Counted from the stretch's first letter, positions 20,050-32,196 are shown. The stretch: DNA of 64,000 nt from Breviolum minutum Mf 1.05b.01 (GCA_000507305.1 DF239038.1:372001-436000); one strand, 5' to 3'. The notes: generated by a model from the sequence alone, not told the origin. Program-made: numbers and translations.

Positions 20050-21250
20050 ACTAAAAACAACGTCTAACACCAGATGAGTTGCTAACCAAAATAATTATCT
20101 AGATTAAACCAACCCCCAGAATGGAATACATTCACATCTGGTATTAGACGTTTTTATGGAGGCCTGATGGCTGCCAATCTCCCTCCCCTTCATCTAGAAT
20201 CTACCCTGATTAAACCAACCCCCAAAATACCCTCAGTGAATCAATCCATTTTACTCGGCCATGAGCTATCGAGCGCCGCCGAATGTTCCGTTGGACAGCC
20301 CCAGAGGGGAAGGGCGTTTTTCGTCCCGGGGATGGACACACGGAGACACTTTTTAATCCTAGGGAGAAAAAGCAAATGGGTTGTTTTGTTTGGTCATGTT
20401 TGGGGGTAGGTTAGACTTTGTATATGTCCAACCCAGCTTAACTTATATGTAAATATATATATATATACACTGTTATATTTAACCGTTTAAAAAAAGATGC
20501 TTTGTGTTTTTGTTGTGTTTGTACCGGAGGACAGGGTTGTACAAGTTGTACCAGGAATCTTTTTTATGTAGGATGTTTTTCTTGACACTCTCTGGAAGAC
20601 TCTGGAAGGAACATGGCCAAACGGGAGCCTTTGTTTGTTTCAAGTGGATCAAGCTGGTGGAAGAATGACCCCAAGTTCTATGTCCAAAACGTTGCCCCTG
20701 AAAAACATTCATGGGATCTCAAAACGAATGGAGACTTAAACAAGTAAGAATTTTCAGTTGCTATGTCTATGTGGTTAAGTTTGAGGAACGTTGACCAACA
20801 AAAAATGGATTTGGAAGTCAGCAGAAAGGCGAATGTCATGTATGGTATATTCACCTGTATTTACCTTAAAAATCAACCAAATTTATCCAAATGTACGTAA
20901 ATATATGTAAATATACCACGTCGAATTCCTGTTGCCGCGAAGGTGGCCTTTTTTCTCGATGTTTCGAGTCCGACTCCGAAGGCGTGACGTTTTTGTTGGT
21001 TGGTTGGAGGATGGGGAGGCTTTCCACACTTAGGATACGGTGGTTAGTTCCCCCCCCAAGTTTAAAACACTAAGAATAACTTGGATCTACTCGGAGGATC
21101 CTCCCACTCATTTTTGCTCTAAAAATTCCAATCATAGTTGAGTTTACAAGCTTTAATCATACCATGGAACATCATTGTTTGCATAAAGAGTTGGCAACAG
21201 GTCTGCAGTTTCGCTCCTAAAAATCTCTACGTAGAAATGCCATGGTTTGA
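20050..21250. other. interval with weak coding patches only
   Basis: Holds a local inverted pair (ACAACGTCTAACACCAGATG at 20058 against CATCTGGTATTAGACGTTTT at 20135) and a GC-rich patch at 20260-20345 that is open in two frames (one reading MSYRAPPNVPLDSPRGEGRF). There is also a family E fragment near 20838-20925. None is firm. Confidence 0.35.
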
Positions 21251-21259
21251 AATCCGCAG

Positions 21260-21475
21260 CACTTGGCTGTTCATGGAGCCATCCTCAACAAAAAGACTGC
21301 AACAATTTGGTGCAAAGCAATGTTTTTTCTTCATGGACCAGGCTATGAAGATGATGACAGTGATGAAGACATCTCGTTTTGGGCCTCAAGAAAATCGATC
21401 GACCTCCGGTCTCCCTTGGTTGCCTCATGTGGAGCCTCAATTCCCCTGACTTGGTGCAATGATGACAGTATCCAA
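21260..21475 (+). CDS. candidate exon with acidic patch
   Basis: Acceptor CGCAG, then HLAVHGAILNKKTATIWCKA and MFFLHGPGYEDDDSDEDISF, continuing WASRKSIDLRSPLVASCG. The acidic cluster and hydrophobic flank look protein-like. A second plus frame is also open. 3' end uncertain. Confidence 0.38.
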
Positions 21476-21677
21476 TCCAAGCCCAGTATACTGACCACTG
21501 GGAAAACAACATGGAAAAAAAGCCGTAATACAGTTGAAGGATGTCGAAGAATACTTTTTTCTTATTGTGGAAATTATCATTTGTCCATCATGTTTTTTTT
21601 TTCAAATGCTTGCAAATCGACCACACATGTTTATGTAAAGTGTCTCAGATGGTATTATTCAACATTGAATTTTCCCA

Positions 21678-21777
21678 CCCTAAGGATCATTGGACCCTCA
21701 AAACTGGCTATTTTGAGGACCCTACCCCTTCTATACAGGTTCAAACCCTTCCATTGGAGGGTCCAAGATCCTTAGGG
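21678..21777. mobile_element. MITE family F copy
   Basis: CCCTAAGGATCATTGGACCC on the left, GGGTCCAAGATCCTTAGGG on the right. Confidence 0.85.
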
Positions 21778-21953
21778 CAAGTTTTTCTGTGAGACCAAAT
21801 GATAGTTGAAATTCGGACAATGAATTGCACCAAAGGTTGGGACATTTTGGTCCCACTCGCTGTTCTCAATGAGGGGTTCTTCAGGGTTTCGTCGTTGTTC
21901 GCCGAAAATTTTAGAAGTTCTTTTAAGCAAATAATAAACGCGAATTTGTATCA

Positions 21954-22062
21954 CCCTAAGGATCGGAAGGACCCTCCAATGGAAGGGGCCCTGAACCTGT
22001 ATAGCAGGGGTGTTTAGGTCCTCAAAATGACGCCAGTTTTGAGGGTCCAATGATCCTTAGGG
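21954..22062. mobile_element. MITE family F copy, other orientation
   Basis: CCCTAAGGATCGGAAGGACC on the left, GGGTCCAATGATCCTTAGGG on the right. Lies 176 bp from the previous copy. Confidence 0.85.
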
Positions 22063-22625
22063 CACCAAAAATCATCAAATCATCTTTGGAAACGTCATGT
22101 CGCCCGAGATGATACAGTACCCAACCGGAGATTAACAACTCGCCTCTGAAAAATGGTGGTTGGAAGATGATCCTTTCCTATTAGGGAAGCTAACTTTTCC
22201 GGGACCAAACTCGCTGTTAAACCTCGGGAAGGTACTGGTTGTCAAGATCCCCAAAAGTTTGACGGCTCGATTCGGGGTCCGTTCATCTGAAACGACGGAC
22301 TGTTCGACTTTTTATTTTGCTGTTTGACAGCGGCGCAGTTTCCCAGGTTCTTCAGCAAACTTTGGAGGAGATACAATGGGAAACAGGGAGAAGATGAGAA
22401 TGCTTCAATTTGAAGAATTACCTCAACAAAAAAATATATTTTGGTGGTACAAAATGGGATACCGGGATACCTTAATGATCACATACCTTAAGCATCCTAT
22501 ACCATGGGGGGGTTCTCAACATGAGGTGTACTCTTCCGAGCCACACAAACTCAAAGCAATGATGTGATCATTGTGAGAGTCCAGGGCTACTGATGCATGT
22601 AATCTTCACTATCCACTTGCTGTTA

Positions 22626-22650
22626 GTGGGTTTAGGGTTTAGGGTTTATG
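22626..22650 (+). repeat. telomere-like repeat block, TTTAGGG orientation
   Basis: GGGTTTAGGGTTTAGGGTTT. It marks the left boundary of a MITE-free segment whose right boundary (27148-27194) has the same repeat in the same orientation. Confidence 0.8.
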
Positions 22651-24695
22651 TGGAAATTCCAAACCACATGTGACTGCAGCACATATATGTTCATAATCTT
22701 CCTGCTTAATATAAGCAGCTATCTCATGATAGATAAACTTCGTACTTTGATATCCGACAATAAAATCATAGAAACTCCAAGACCTAGATTCAGTCAATGG
22801 AGTTTAGGCGTTGGATACCACCACCAGTTCTTGATAAGAAGCATAGTCTACAAAGAGTGTTTAGAGCAAAGGTCCCGAAATTTGATCCCAAATTTGTTCC
22901 CTTAGAAAAATGTTTTGTCGTCCCAAATTTCCTTGAAATTAGGAACGTAATCCACCAATGAAAGTGTGAAAGGTGATCTAAAGCCCATTCATCATGATTT
23001 AGGCCACAAGTGACCAGAGCATATGGTTTGCCCGTTTTTAGTGAAGTTTGAGTGCTCCATTTGGAGGACAATATCAATTGGAAATTGATATTGAAGCATG
23101 GTAGTTGTGAGATTGTATCTTCAGATTTCATGCCAAACATCTTCAGAAAGTTGAGCATTTGATACCGTAATATTGGTTTTAACCATAGTGTAATGAAATC
23201 ACTTGATTTCATTTGGAGCTTTTGATCTAGACATCGTTTTTGGACGATATCAAGATATGTAAGAGCTTTCCATAGATGGAAACATATGGACGTCATTCCA
23301 CAGTCCTATAGGCCTTGTTTTAAGAGATCTTGCTATTCAAAAGTGAATTGGTGCATCCTTCGGTTATTTCAAAAACCCTTAATTGACCAAAAGTAGAATC
23401 AGTTTGTTGCCAAATCCGGGTTTTTGATTTCAGAGTTCGTTTTTCCCAGTGACCGTAGATTGTGAAAATCATATCACCTGAAGCTGATACTTGGTAGAAA
23501 TTTTGCTGATGAAAGCAGTTCTTGTTTGGTGGAGTATCTCAACAATCCACGGAGATTCTGCAGAGAAAATTCACAATGTCCAAAATCTACCGATAGCAGA
23601 TTTTGATCCATACGGTTTGTGAAGGAAAGATTGATTCGTGACCAGATAGGAACTTGATAGTATCACAGGGTTGTTTGCCTTGAAGAGTGCTCATCAGAAA
23701 TGTATTCACATTCCATTTTCGTCAGATATCCACCGTTTTCCGATTTCTTCAGATTGCATCTTAAAATCGAAAAAGGTCGTTTGAATCATTTGGGAAATGA
23801 TCGATAGCAACAGAGAATGGGTTGTGGTAATCTACCACAGTGTTTGTGAGCAGGAAGGTCCGTAGCAAACTAACATCCAAGGTTTTCAGGAAAGTTTCAT
23901 TGAACAACGCTTGGAAGTGAGTTTTGGTTTTGGCCGAAGTTTCGTCCAAATACTTCAGTGAAAAAACAGTGGCTTGCATTCGGGACTTGGGAAAGAAAGG
24001 CCACAACGGCCAAATCAATTTGGCCGACATGGCTTGGTTGAACACGTGACAATTGAGTGAACGGAGTTTTGTTTGGAAGGCAGTTTTTCACCAACATTTT
24101 GGAGAAGAGTTTTCACCAACAATTTGGAGAAGTTTTTGGAGATGGTTTTACACCAATGTTTGAATTCAAGAATTCGTTTCACTTTTCGGAATTCATGTTT
24201 TACTTCAGAGGTTGAATCCAACAAGTTGAATTCATCTTAGATACGTTTCACGAAGTCACGGTTTGTGTTCTCACGAGTTGATTTTAATCCAAAGATCACG
24301 GCGGCTACTTCAAGAAGTTTTTGGCCTGGAGTGATCTTTTTAATTCGGTGTTTTGCCAACACGTTTGGCTCAAGAACGTTTCGTGAAAGGTTTTGTTGGC
24401 GTTGCAACAAAACCAACAAGTCAAGGTTTTGCACAGTAAGAAGTGTCCGTATCTCATTGGAAAGAAGTAACACTTCCACGGTACTTTGAGTTACATCTTT
24501 GATCGCAAGTTGTTTTTCCAAAGGAGTTCCAGGAGAGAAGACACTGTCCGAACGAACGCTGAGACACTTCAACTAAGAAAGTGAAAAGAAAGAATAAGGA
24601 GTAAGGAATATAAAAGATATAAGAGATTAAGGTATATAACTTTAAGAGTTTGAACTTAAGCTTGTAGTCTTCGTGTCCTTCGTCCCTTTGTTGTT

Positions 24696-25145
24696 GTGCG
24701 TGTTCTCGCCAGGGTTTGTTTGTTGAAGTCACTGCGATCGGATGCAATCCTGGCTTCTCGAGTGGCCAACGCAGAGGCTACTTGCCAGGAATACTATGAA
24801 GCTGGTGAAGTTTCCCCGGCTGATGGTTGTGAGGTCCCAGATGCAGCTGCAGAGGAGCAGGCAGAGATGCCTCTGGACTCTCCGGTCTTGGAAGAGGCTG
24901 CAGAGAATGAAGTCTTGGAAGAGGCTGCAGAAGATGAAGCTGCACCTGTACCTCATGAAGGTGATGTTCGGGAAGCTGCTGAGCCGGCAGTGGAAAGGCC
25001 GACAGAAGCTGCTGAACCGGCAGTGGAAAGGCCGACTGATGGCCTGATTCGGTTTGTGATCCAGCCGAAGGCAAAGCCGAAGATGCAAGCTCAATGGCCT
25101 ACGGTTTTTGGAAAGCCGTCTTGGGTCACGTTGCCGCGTCCTTGA
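24696..25145 (+). CDS. acidic Ala/Glu-repeat protein segment
   Basis: The frame runs through ANAEATCQEYYEAGEVSPAD, an acidic alanine/glutamate region with repeats (EEAAENEV / EEAAEDEA and two copies of EAAEPAVERPT), and ends RFVIQPKAKPKMQAQWPTVF...TLPRP with TGA. An acidic, repeat-rich middle with a conserved-looking basic tail suggests a real C-terminal exon. Its start is uncertain; it may begin near 24757 after an acceptor. No known domain recognised. Two other frames are open because of the repeats. Confidence 0.48.
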   Translation: MRVLARVCLLKSLRSDAILASRVANAEATCQEYYEAGEVSPADGCEVPDAAAEEQAEMPLDSPVLEEAAENEVLEEAAEDEAAPVPHEGDVREAAEPAVERPTEAAEPAVERPTDGLIRFVIQPKAKPKMQAQWPTVFGKPSWVTLPRP

Positions 25146-25597
25146 ATTTAGAAGTGCATCATGTATAGATTCTGATGCAAATCCGTGTGATGTAAGATAC
25201 GAAATGGCTGCAGGAGTCTAAAAGGAGCCTCAATGCGTCTAGTTGCGGATTTCTGCATGTCTTGGAAGTGTTTTCTTTTTGGTTTAACAACTTGTTAGTG
25301 TCAGTATCTCAAATTCAGGTTGGATGTCTTGCAATAAGTTGAAAACTTGTTGGATGAGTGCTGTGTCGGTTGTTGAACTTGAAGTGTTTTGTGAAAAATC
25401 TCACTTACTTGTTTTTATCCGTACATGTCGTCGGTTCGATGATACGTCCGCACCTTAAAGTGAGCTTTGAGTTGCAAGATTTGCAGTCTTGGATTGATTG
25501 CACAACTGTTTTCTGTCTTGGTGGCTTGCATGTGTCTCAAGCTAGTTTTTCGAAGGCGATACGGTTTGGCCTTAGCTCTTTGACTGTTTTTGGAGCC

Positions 25598-25921
25598 ATG
25601 GGTGATGGAAACGCTCCAGTGTGGGACAATCCTAAGGGTCAACTGCCAGGCACTGGCATTCCAACTGGGATTGGCAGTGGCTTGCATGGTTTTGCCCACA
25701 CAAAACGCACAGCAGCTACAGTCGAGCGCAATGAGGATGTTGCTAGTTCAGCAGCAGCACCCTCGGGACCCATGGAAGCCGATGCTGCAAGTGAAAGTCA
25801 AACAGCGTTGGACAGCAATGTGGCTCAGGTGACGATGGACAAGTGGTGTGACATTGCACTACGGTACGAGGTTCAAGCCGTCCGGGGGTGTGAAAAAATG
25901 ATAACTGCGGCTGCTGTGTAA
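25598..25921 (+). CDS. unknown protein, 107 residues, or terminal exon
   Basis: The ATG lies in a GCCATGG context, giving MGDGNAPVWDNPKGQLPGTG, IPTGIGSGLHGFAHTKRTAA and TVERNEDVASSAAAPSGPME, and the C-terminus CDIALRYEVQAVRGCEKMIT before TAA. The frame is open further upstream to 25358, so it could be the end of a longer exon. The Gly/Pro-rich N-terminal part and varied C-terminal part look genuine. Not recognised. Confidence 0.45.
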   Translation: MGDGNAPVWDNPKGQLPGTGIPTGIGSGLHGFAHTKRTAATVERNEDVASSAAAPSGPMEADAASESQTALDSNVAQVTMDKWCDIALRYEVQAVRGCEKMITAAAV

Positions 25922-27147
25922 ATGTGACATGTACACATATCTCTTGATATCTTGTGTCGTGGTCCATGTTGCCGAGTATCATCAATACGTCTTGCACCCG
26001 TACCTGGACGGATTTCATGTGAAGTGGAAATGATGGTCCTTTCACGTTTTCCTGAAATTTTGTGATTTTTCATCGTTTTGGGATGTTGTTTGACGCCGTG
26101 TGCTATCTCCACTTGGTGAACGAGATGGTCAACCTTAAAGGTTTGGATCTCAGAGTTTGAATCAAGATTTCTGAGTTACCGATCATTTGTGGCATTTTCG
26201 TTGTTGATCAGATCTTGAAACTTGATGAGTTGATTTGTCAAGCTTGTTTTCCTTACTTTGCATTGTTGAGTACAAATTGTATCTGTTACAACGGGTGTGG
26301 TGTACTGTGTGACCATTAGATGCCTGATCCTCAGAGTCTGTGAAGTTTGCAACGGTTTGGAACAGTGTTGCAACAAACATCAATTGTACAATGTTTGAGC
26401 GTCATGCTTGGCTGTGACTTGTACATCAACCTCATTCATGTTCTAGTGTCTTTGGTTTGCGCTAGAAGCATTTGACGCGTAATCCGGATGATTGGTACCA
26501 AAGTTTTGTGACGATTTGTTTTGAGACAACTTTGAACTTTGTGTTTTGTGCATTTCATTTAACGACAGCGTTGAGATGTGCATTTCAGTTGTTTCGCCAC
26601 TGAATTAGTTTGGTTGCTGCATTGTTGTACTTTGCGGTACGTTGTTGTATTATGAGCCCAATACGCAACTACAGTCCTTAGTGGATTGGTCTTTTGAAGT
26701 TTTCCATGTTGTGCCAAGCTTTGAGGTTGCAAACTCAGTGTTTGTCAATTTTGGTGCATTCATGTTTTTTGAGTCAACGCAACGTTCTTTTACACGTTAT
26801 CGTTGAATGGTGTTTTTGTTTCCTGTGACGTTTGGAAGTGTCAAGGTCTAAGGTTCACCAAAATCACTTGTTACTTTACGTTTCAACGGAAACACCTGTG
26901 CTTTCAGTTTTCTTGAGCTGAAGTTTGGCTTAGTTTTTGGTGTTTGCTGTTTGTTTTCAGTTTAAACCAACAAACCTCGAAGGACAGTCTAGAGACCGTG
27001 TGTTTCAAGTTTGTCTTTGCAAGTACCATGCCAAGAGGGCATAGGTGAACACTCCGTGCTTTGCTGGCTCAAGGCAAAAAGTGGTGCGTTCAAAGTGAAA
27101 GATTTAAACTTGAAGAGTTTGAACTTTTAGCCTTTTGTGGGCTATAC

Positions 27148-27194
27148 GCACTTAGGGTTTAGAAACTTACACAGTTTAGGGTTTAGGGTTTAGA
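27148..27194 (+). repeat. telomere-like repeat block, TTTAGGG orientation
   Basis: ACTTAGGGTTTAG, a short interruption, then GTTTAGGGTTTAGGGTTTAG. Right boundary of the MITE-free segment. Confidence 0.8.
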
Positions 27195-27697
27195 TGGGGA
27201 TACATTGAATCCCATCTCTACTTGAAACCCAACAGTTGGTTGATTGATAGATGTAGGGGATTAGGACAGATTGGACTGCCCATTTGTTCCACATATGTTA
27301 TATAAAGGTTTTGAACCGTACTACATACACCACCTGGAAAGTAGATGGCGCAACCCCCATGTATTGGTTTATCATGGCCCCTTACTAATCCACTTTTTGG
27401 GGGTTGCGCCATCTACTTTTATAATACGGTGTAACTACTACATAACATATTATATAATATAGCGCTTCACTATAGGAAATCGGAATTTCTTCAACCATTA
27501 TATGATTGGATGCTTTCATTTTTCTCGTAGCTCCCTGAAAATGGAGACTCTATATTCAGTTATCCAATCTTTGTCTTCAGCACTAAACCCTAGAGCTCTA
27601 ACAGTATCAAACAAGATCTATAATTATATTTATCACCACGAAGGCAACCCAAAACCTTTCTGTCTATTTATGTCACAATATCATCCTCTTTGTATAC

Positions 27698-27775
27698 ACA
27701 CTCCTGGAAACTGCACCTTTGAAGATGATTTTCCTTTTGGCCAGGTGGGATATGTGATCGTTCCTTGAAGAATAT
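27698..27775. mobile_element. MITE family C fragment
   Basis: GAAGATGATTTTCCTTTTGG then CCAGGTGGGATATGTGATCG, matching the reverse arm of family C. Similar fragments are at 39289-39320 and 44735-44812. Confidence 0.5.
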
Positions 27776-27805
27776 ATATATATATATACATAGAGAGAGA
27801 GAGAT

Positions 27806-27968
27806 TCATAGGGAATATGGTGGTGCCTTTGGGATGGTACCCTTAACGATCAACCCTATATACACCTTCTATAGTGGCTATTTATTGGGTCTCAATCCCC
27901 TTTTAAAGGGCTCCTTGGGGGTTAAACAGCTAGGGTACCATCTCAAGGGTACCATCATTTTCCTATGA
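27806..27968. mobile_element. MITE family I copy
   Basis: TCATAGGGAATATGGTGGTG on the left, GGTACCATCATTTTCCTATG on the right. It abuts a family A copy without a gap. Confidence 0.7.
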
Positions 27969-28060
27969 TACTGTTGATGGAAGAAATCCTGCACCACCAC
28001 CCTGTAAATAATGGGATAACCTACCTATCAGCTGATGCAGGATTTCTTCCATCAACAGTA
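27969..28060. mobile_element. MITE family A copy, short hairpin
   Basis: TACTGTTGATGGAAGAAATC on the left, GATTTCTTCCATCAACAGTA on the right. Followed by a (TA)n-rich tract to 28130. Confidence 0.85.
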
Positions 28061-28308
28061 CATGTATATATATATATAGTATATATAAATAGTATATATA
28101 GATAGTATATATATAGTATATATATATAACATGTCTATCACATGTTCAAGACTTCTAGCAGGTTTTCCAATGGAACTTTACAGGAGCAGCTCTGGAAGGG
28201 AGCTCCCATCACCCAGTCGAAGGGTAGCAGATCAGGTGAAGGCGTGTACTCCCAGGTGCGGTAGGGTAGGGAATGAAGGTACTAGGGGGTTATTAGGTCA
28301 ATTTTTAG

Positions 28309-28383
28309 GTGGAACATGCTCAAGTCACCAAATGGGAGAAAAAGTTGTTTCCATCGTTTTGAAACAGAAAAGAATCTACGTAG
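28309..28383 (+). CDS. exon ending at a family B element
   Basis: Acceptor TTTTTAG, then GTCSSHQMGEKVVSIVLKQK and RIYV, ending TAG|GTGGTTTC at the start of a family B element. Upstream, 28140-28255 is also GC-rich and open in two frames. Unknown protein. Confidence 0.38.
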
Positions 28384-28483
28384 GTGGTTTCATTTTTTTG
28401 AATGTTCACCACCATCCCTGGGGAAATGATCCAATTTTGACGAGCATGTTTTTTCAAGCGGGTTGGTTCAACCACCAACTTGG
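28384..28483 (+). mobile_element. family B element, right end altered
   Basis: GTGGTTTCATTTTTTTG on the left, GGTTCAACCACCAACTTG on the right. The terminal AG has become TG. Confidence 0.75.
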
Positions 28484-28630
28484 TTAGCTTTCTATAAGAT
28501 CCTTTGTGTAGATTCCATTATGTTTATATTTTATTGCATAGTACATTATCGTGTATTCTATGATATTTGTTTTGCGGCAACATCAAAATTTGTATCTTAT
28601 TTTTTCCTGTGTAAAAACCGTATATATATA

Positions 28631-28727
28631 TATCCCATACCATCCATGTATGGTATATTTACCTACATTTGGTTGATTTTTATGGTAAATGTAGGGAAAT
28701 ATACCATACATGGATTGTTTGGGTATA
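28631..28727. mobile_element. MITE family E copy, near-perfect hairpin
   Basis: CCATGTATGGTATATTTACC on the left pairs with GGAAATATACCATACATGG on the right. Confidence 0.8.
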
Positions 28728-28877
28728 TATATACATGGGTTCCAGTCTTATGGCAGCATGAACACATATTATCAGACCTTTAGTAGTGGTGTTGTCGTTT
28801 GTGGAGGGAATCCAGCCAAGAAAGACCTAAAGAGATCAGATTTAAGAGGTATATTTTGCACGGATCAAAGAGAGTTT

Positions 28878-28987
28878 CACTCCCTGAAACTAACACAGCC
28901 CCTGAAAATAGGCAATCCCAAAAAGAAAGTGGTCTCCCAACCATCCATTTTCTGGGCTATGTTAGTTTGACTCTTTGAGGGAGGGTA
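28878..28987. mobile_element. MITE family D copy
   Basis: CACTCCCTGAAACTAACACA on the left, GGGCTATGTTAGTTTGACTC on the right, and AATCCCAAAAAGAAAGTGG inside. Confidence 0.75.
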
Positions 28988-29167
28988 AGCGACCTTAACT
29001 TAAGCAAGAAGGAATCTATACTGTATTAGGCAGGGGAGCGAGAAATATCGCCCAAAGGCTGGTTGGCTCAAAAAAGATGACCACCTATCAATAGACGTAT
29101 TGTCAATTTATCACCTATTATTTTTTTTCGTAAATATATACGGTACCATATACATATCTACATTTGG

Positions 29168-29271
29168 GTGGTGGTTTCAAAAGTTTTTGCTTTTACCCCG
29201 ATTTGTTGGGAAAACGATCCAATTCGACGTGCAAAATTTTTCAAACGGCTTGGTGAAAAACCACCAACTAG
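29168..29271 (+). mobile_element. family B element
   Basis: GTGGTGGTTTCAAAAG on the left, GAAAAACCACCAACTAG on the right. A coding-like exon starts at the next base. Confidence 0.85.
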
Positions 29272-29332
29272 ATATATATTCCCTGGAAGTCCAGTCGACC
29301 AAACAAAGTGTTTGGTCTTTGGGATGATTCAG
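29272..29332 (+). CDS. exon starting directly after a family B element
   Basis: IYIPWKSSRPNKVFGLWDDS plus one base, ending CAG|GTAAAGG, a good donor. All three elements (AG from the family B end, open frame, GT donor) fit within 61 bases. Unknown protein. Confidence 0.4.
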
Positions 29333-29889
29333 GTAAAGGATTCCCTACTACTAATGGGCAAAGTCTTGTCGACTTGGACTTCCTGGGTATTCCACTATTA
29401 TTTTCATAATTTTTTGTTTCATCGGATTGAGATTCATTTTTTTGGAAGTTGCTCAGATGGTGGGATTTTTTACGGACACGACACATTGAAAGTTGAGAAA
29501 CATCCTGGTTGCATGACTTGGTTTTCGTGGTGATTTGTACCTGGGGTGAGGATCAGTAATATTGAACCTTGGAAGACAAAATTGAAGTAATTGAAGGAGT
29601 TACTGTAGTAGTAAGCATGCTAGTCAAGCATGTCACTTGCCCTAATAATCCGTGCATGGTGTATGTGTGTGTGTGTGTGTTGCCCAATTCTGTTGTTTAC
29701 CCAACAAAGGAATCAATGCACTCACATTGCTATAACATCCTGTGGTCCTGTGACAACATCTGATCTGGATTTTTTTACGATTTCTATTCTCACACATGTG
29801 GCCCCATAGCCCATGTGGCCAATGCTTGCCAAATGGTTTGAAAGCACTAGCCAAGACTATCTCCACATTTTCTCGAAAAAGGGTGACTT

Positions 29890-30540
29890 AGGTTTAGATT
29901 TCCGTAGCTTTTGTTGGTAGATGTTGATGGTATACTCAGGAACCTTTCTGAATAAATCGCTCCACTACAAAACGGCGAACCAGCAACCATACCATTGGTT
30001 GAAGATATCACTCAATACTTTGTTGCTGTTGCCGCTCCTAACTTTTCCGTCTTTCCTGTAGAGAAATAGATCTATAAATCATCTTGAGTGAAAACTCCCA
30101 GCATTTTTGGGGTTCAGGCGACGTCCTGTCTTGTCCCGTGGCGCTCCCAAAGCTTGTGCTGCGGCACTGGTGCTGATGGTGGGGAGCCTTGGAGTCCATC
30201 ATCCAAGTTAGTAAGTCCCCTAAGTAGCCAACCTTGGCTACTTAGAAATGGGGGGGGTCAGTGATCCCGGGATCCCTAACTTACGTCACGTAAACGTGAC
30301 CCACCATGTTGAAAGGGATGATTTTCCTCTGAAACACACCGTTTGGTAAGGTCCTTTCGAAAGTCCGCAGGGAGTTTCATCTTTGCAAGTCGAAGGTTTT
30401 TTTTGATTTTTTTGGATTTCATGTTGTAGGACCTTCGGGAATTTGCAACACATTCCGAAAAAGTAGAAATGGAATATAGACCTATAACCAGTCATGTGTT
30501 AAATATTTAACAAAGATACAAACATGGAGTTCCCATACAA
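29890..30540. other. interval without a supportable gene
   Basis: A GC-richer patch at 30110-30200 and an open minus frame at 30286-30495 are present, but I see no motif, element end or clear splice pair. An open plus stretch follows at 30600-30715 (reading DDSSRSRKGNQRFVSLLAS). Confidence 0.35.
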
Positions 30541-31339
30541 CAGTCAATGATCCTCCAACAATCTACTGCCTCTACTATTCAATTGTCAGGGTTTCATGGG
30601 ATAGGAGATGATAGCTCGAGATCACGCAAAGGGAATCAGAGATTTGTGTCTCTGTTGGCAAGCACCATGCATGGCGACCTCTATCATGAATCCTTTGAAA
30701 CATCTCATAATATCTTTTTTTTGAGTTGCAACTCACCAAAAAAAAACTGGGCAACTTATAGGACCCCGGACCCCCAGATGTAGCAAAAAGTAAGGGAATC
30801 CTCCCAACATGCCAGAAACATTCAGGTTCAGGAATTTATAGTAATTTGTTCATAGGTATATAGAGAATATGTTCCAGCATTTTGGGTTTGAAGTTTCCTA
30901 TCCTCTTTGATTAGACCAACTTGGTCAAATAAACAGGATGAGTTCTTCCCATCCAATGCTACCTAACATGGTGGTGAACCACTCCCGAAGTTTGACTTCG
31001 CTCGCCATACCAAAGTTTTCCTTCCCAAAAGGAAAGGATTGTCTTCCAATCAGCTATGTATTCTTTGGTTTTTCTGTTAAACTTCGGGGTGTAAAAAATC
31101 AAGCAACCACTTGAGTGTTGTTTCCTTTGAAATGGTTTCTGATTCCGCCTCCCTTGGAATCGACCGGTGAATAGCACCTACACGACAGTCACCTTTGATC
31201 ATTCAACGGTAGCTAACACCAATGAGTTTGCCCAAGTCCGTCATTTTTACAACTCATTTTAATGATACGTGGTGTATGTTTTTACATAGTTCCTCTAGAT
31301 CCCCCCCCAACACCGTGGTCTCAAAAAAAAACATCCAGG

Positions 31340-31396
31340 AAACAACAGCAACAACAACAACAACAATAATAACAACAACAACAACAACAACAACAA
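31340..31396. repeat. (AAC)n microsatellite
   Basis: AACAAC run with AAT interruptions. Confidence 0.9.
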
Positions 31397-31560
31397 GAAG
31401 AAAAAAACACACGCCTCCCAACAAATATAGCATCCGGCAACAATTCCTTCAGGGTATCACCTCCTTTGCCGCGATTTCCTTTGCGCAGAAGAGTCAAATT
31501 TCACAGCTGGGAGCCCATGGATGGTTGGGACACAGGTTTCAGGGTGATGGTAAGGTTTAT

Positions 31561-31659
31561 CCCTAAGGATCTTGGACCCTCCAATGGAAGGGTTTGAGCC
31601 TGTATAGAAGGGGTAGGGTCCTCAAAATAGCCAGTCTTGAGGGTCCAATGATCCTTGGG
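31561..31659. mobile_element. MITE family F copy
   Basis: CCCTAAGGATCTTGGACCCT on the left, GGGTCCAATGATCCTTGGGG on the right. Confidence 0.8.
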
Positions 31660-31809
31660 GATATATATATAGAGATTTCTTTACAATTCTTTACATATAT
31701 ACATTTATAAAGTATATAGGTTAATTTTCAGGATGTAAGTATATTTATATTTATATATTACCAATGTCTGTATATATAATATATATATATATCCAAAAAA
31801 ACGCCACTG

Positions 31810-32050
31810 CAGTTAAAAGCCGGGCGTTCTACAAAGAACATGTTGTTTCATATATTTGTCTTGGTGGCAAGGAATTAGAGAACGTCGAAACCCGGGCTTT
31901 CCCATGGTTCCCCACAGACATAAAGAGGGAGAATAGAACATGAGACATTTGCGCAGGTTTTGTCGTCCCCTTTTTGTAGAGGAGTAGCTACTTATAGAAA
32001 AACGCGGTGCAATTAAAAGACGGGCTTTCGACAAGGATGTTTTTTTTCTA
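31810..32050. repeat. imperfect direct repeat
   Basis: AAAACGCCACTGCAGTTAAA with GCCGGGCGTTCTACAAAGAA at 31797-31840 resembles AAAACGCGGTGCAATTAAA with GACGGGCTTTCGACAAGGAT at 31998-32036, both followed by a T-rich run. Possibly another element family. No coding evidence. Confidence 0.4.
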
Positions 32051-32196
32051 TAACTGTGTCTCAAAACCGTAAGTCCCAAAACCCACCTCCAAAATACCCA
32101 CCCCAAGTTTTCTGGTTTTGATGTAAGTACATATACCAGTTTCATGGATGTCTCTGAGGATCTGATTTTATTTTTTCTCCATGTGTTTCGACAAAA

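Larger units (their letters stand above)
22651..27147. other. MITE-free segment bounded by telomere-like repeats
   Basis: About 4.5 kb in which I find none of the hairpin families that fill the rest of the left half. Its texture is different (many TTTTGT, GTTTG and GAACTT words), and it has a local repeat of the type AAGAGTTTGAACTT at about 24650 and 27115. Minus-strand frames at 22790-23296, 23761-24045 and 24237-24572 are open but not convincing. Two plus-strand frames are listed separately. Confidence 0.55.

Noticed and set aside
22790..24572. Minus-strand open frames of 168, 94 and 111 codons, considered as a retroelement or gene
   Set aside because: No recognisable reverse transcriptase, integrase or other motif, no consistent splice pairs, and the surrounding strand bias is plus. 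Left undecided rather than called.
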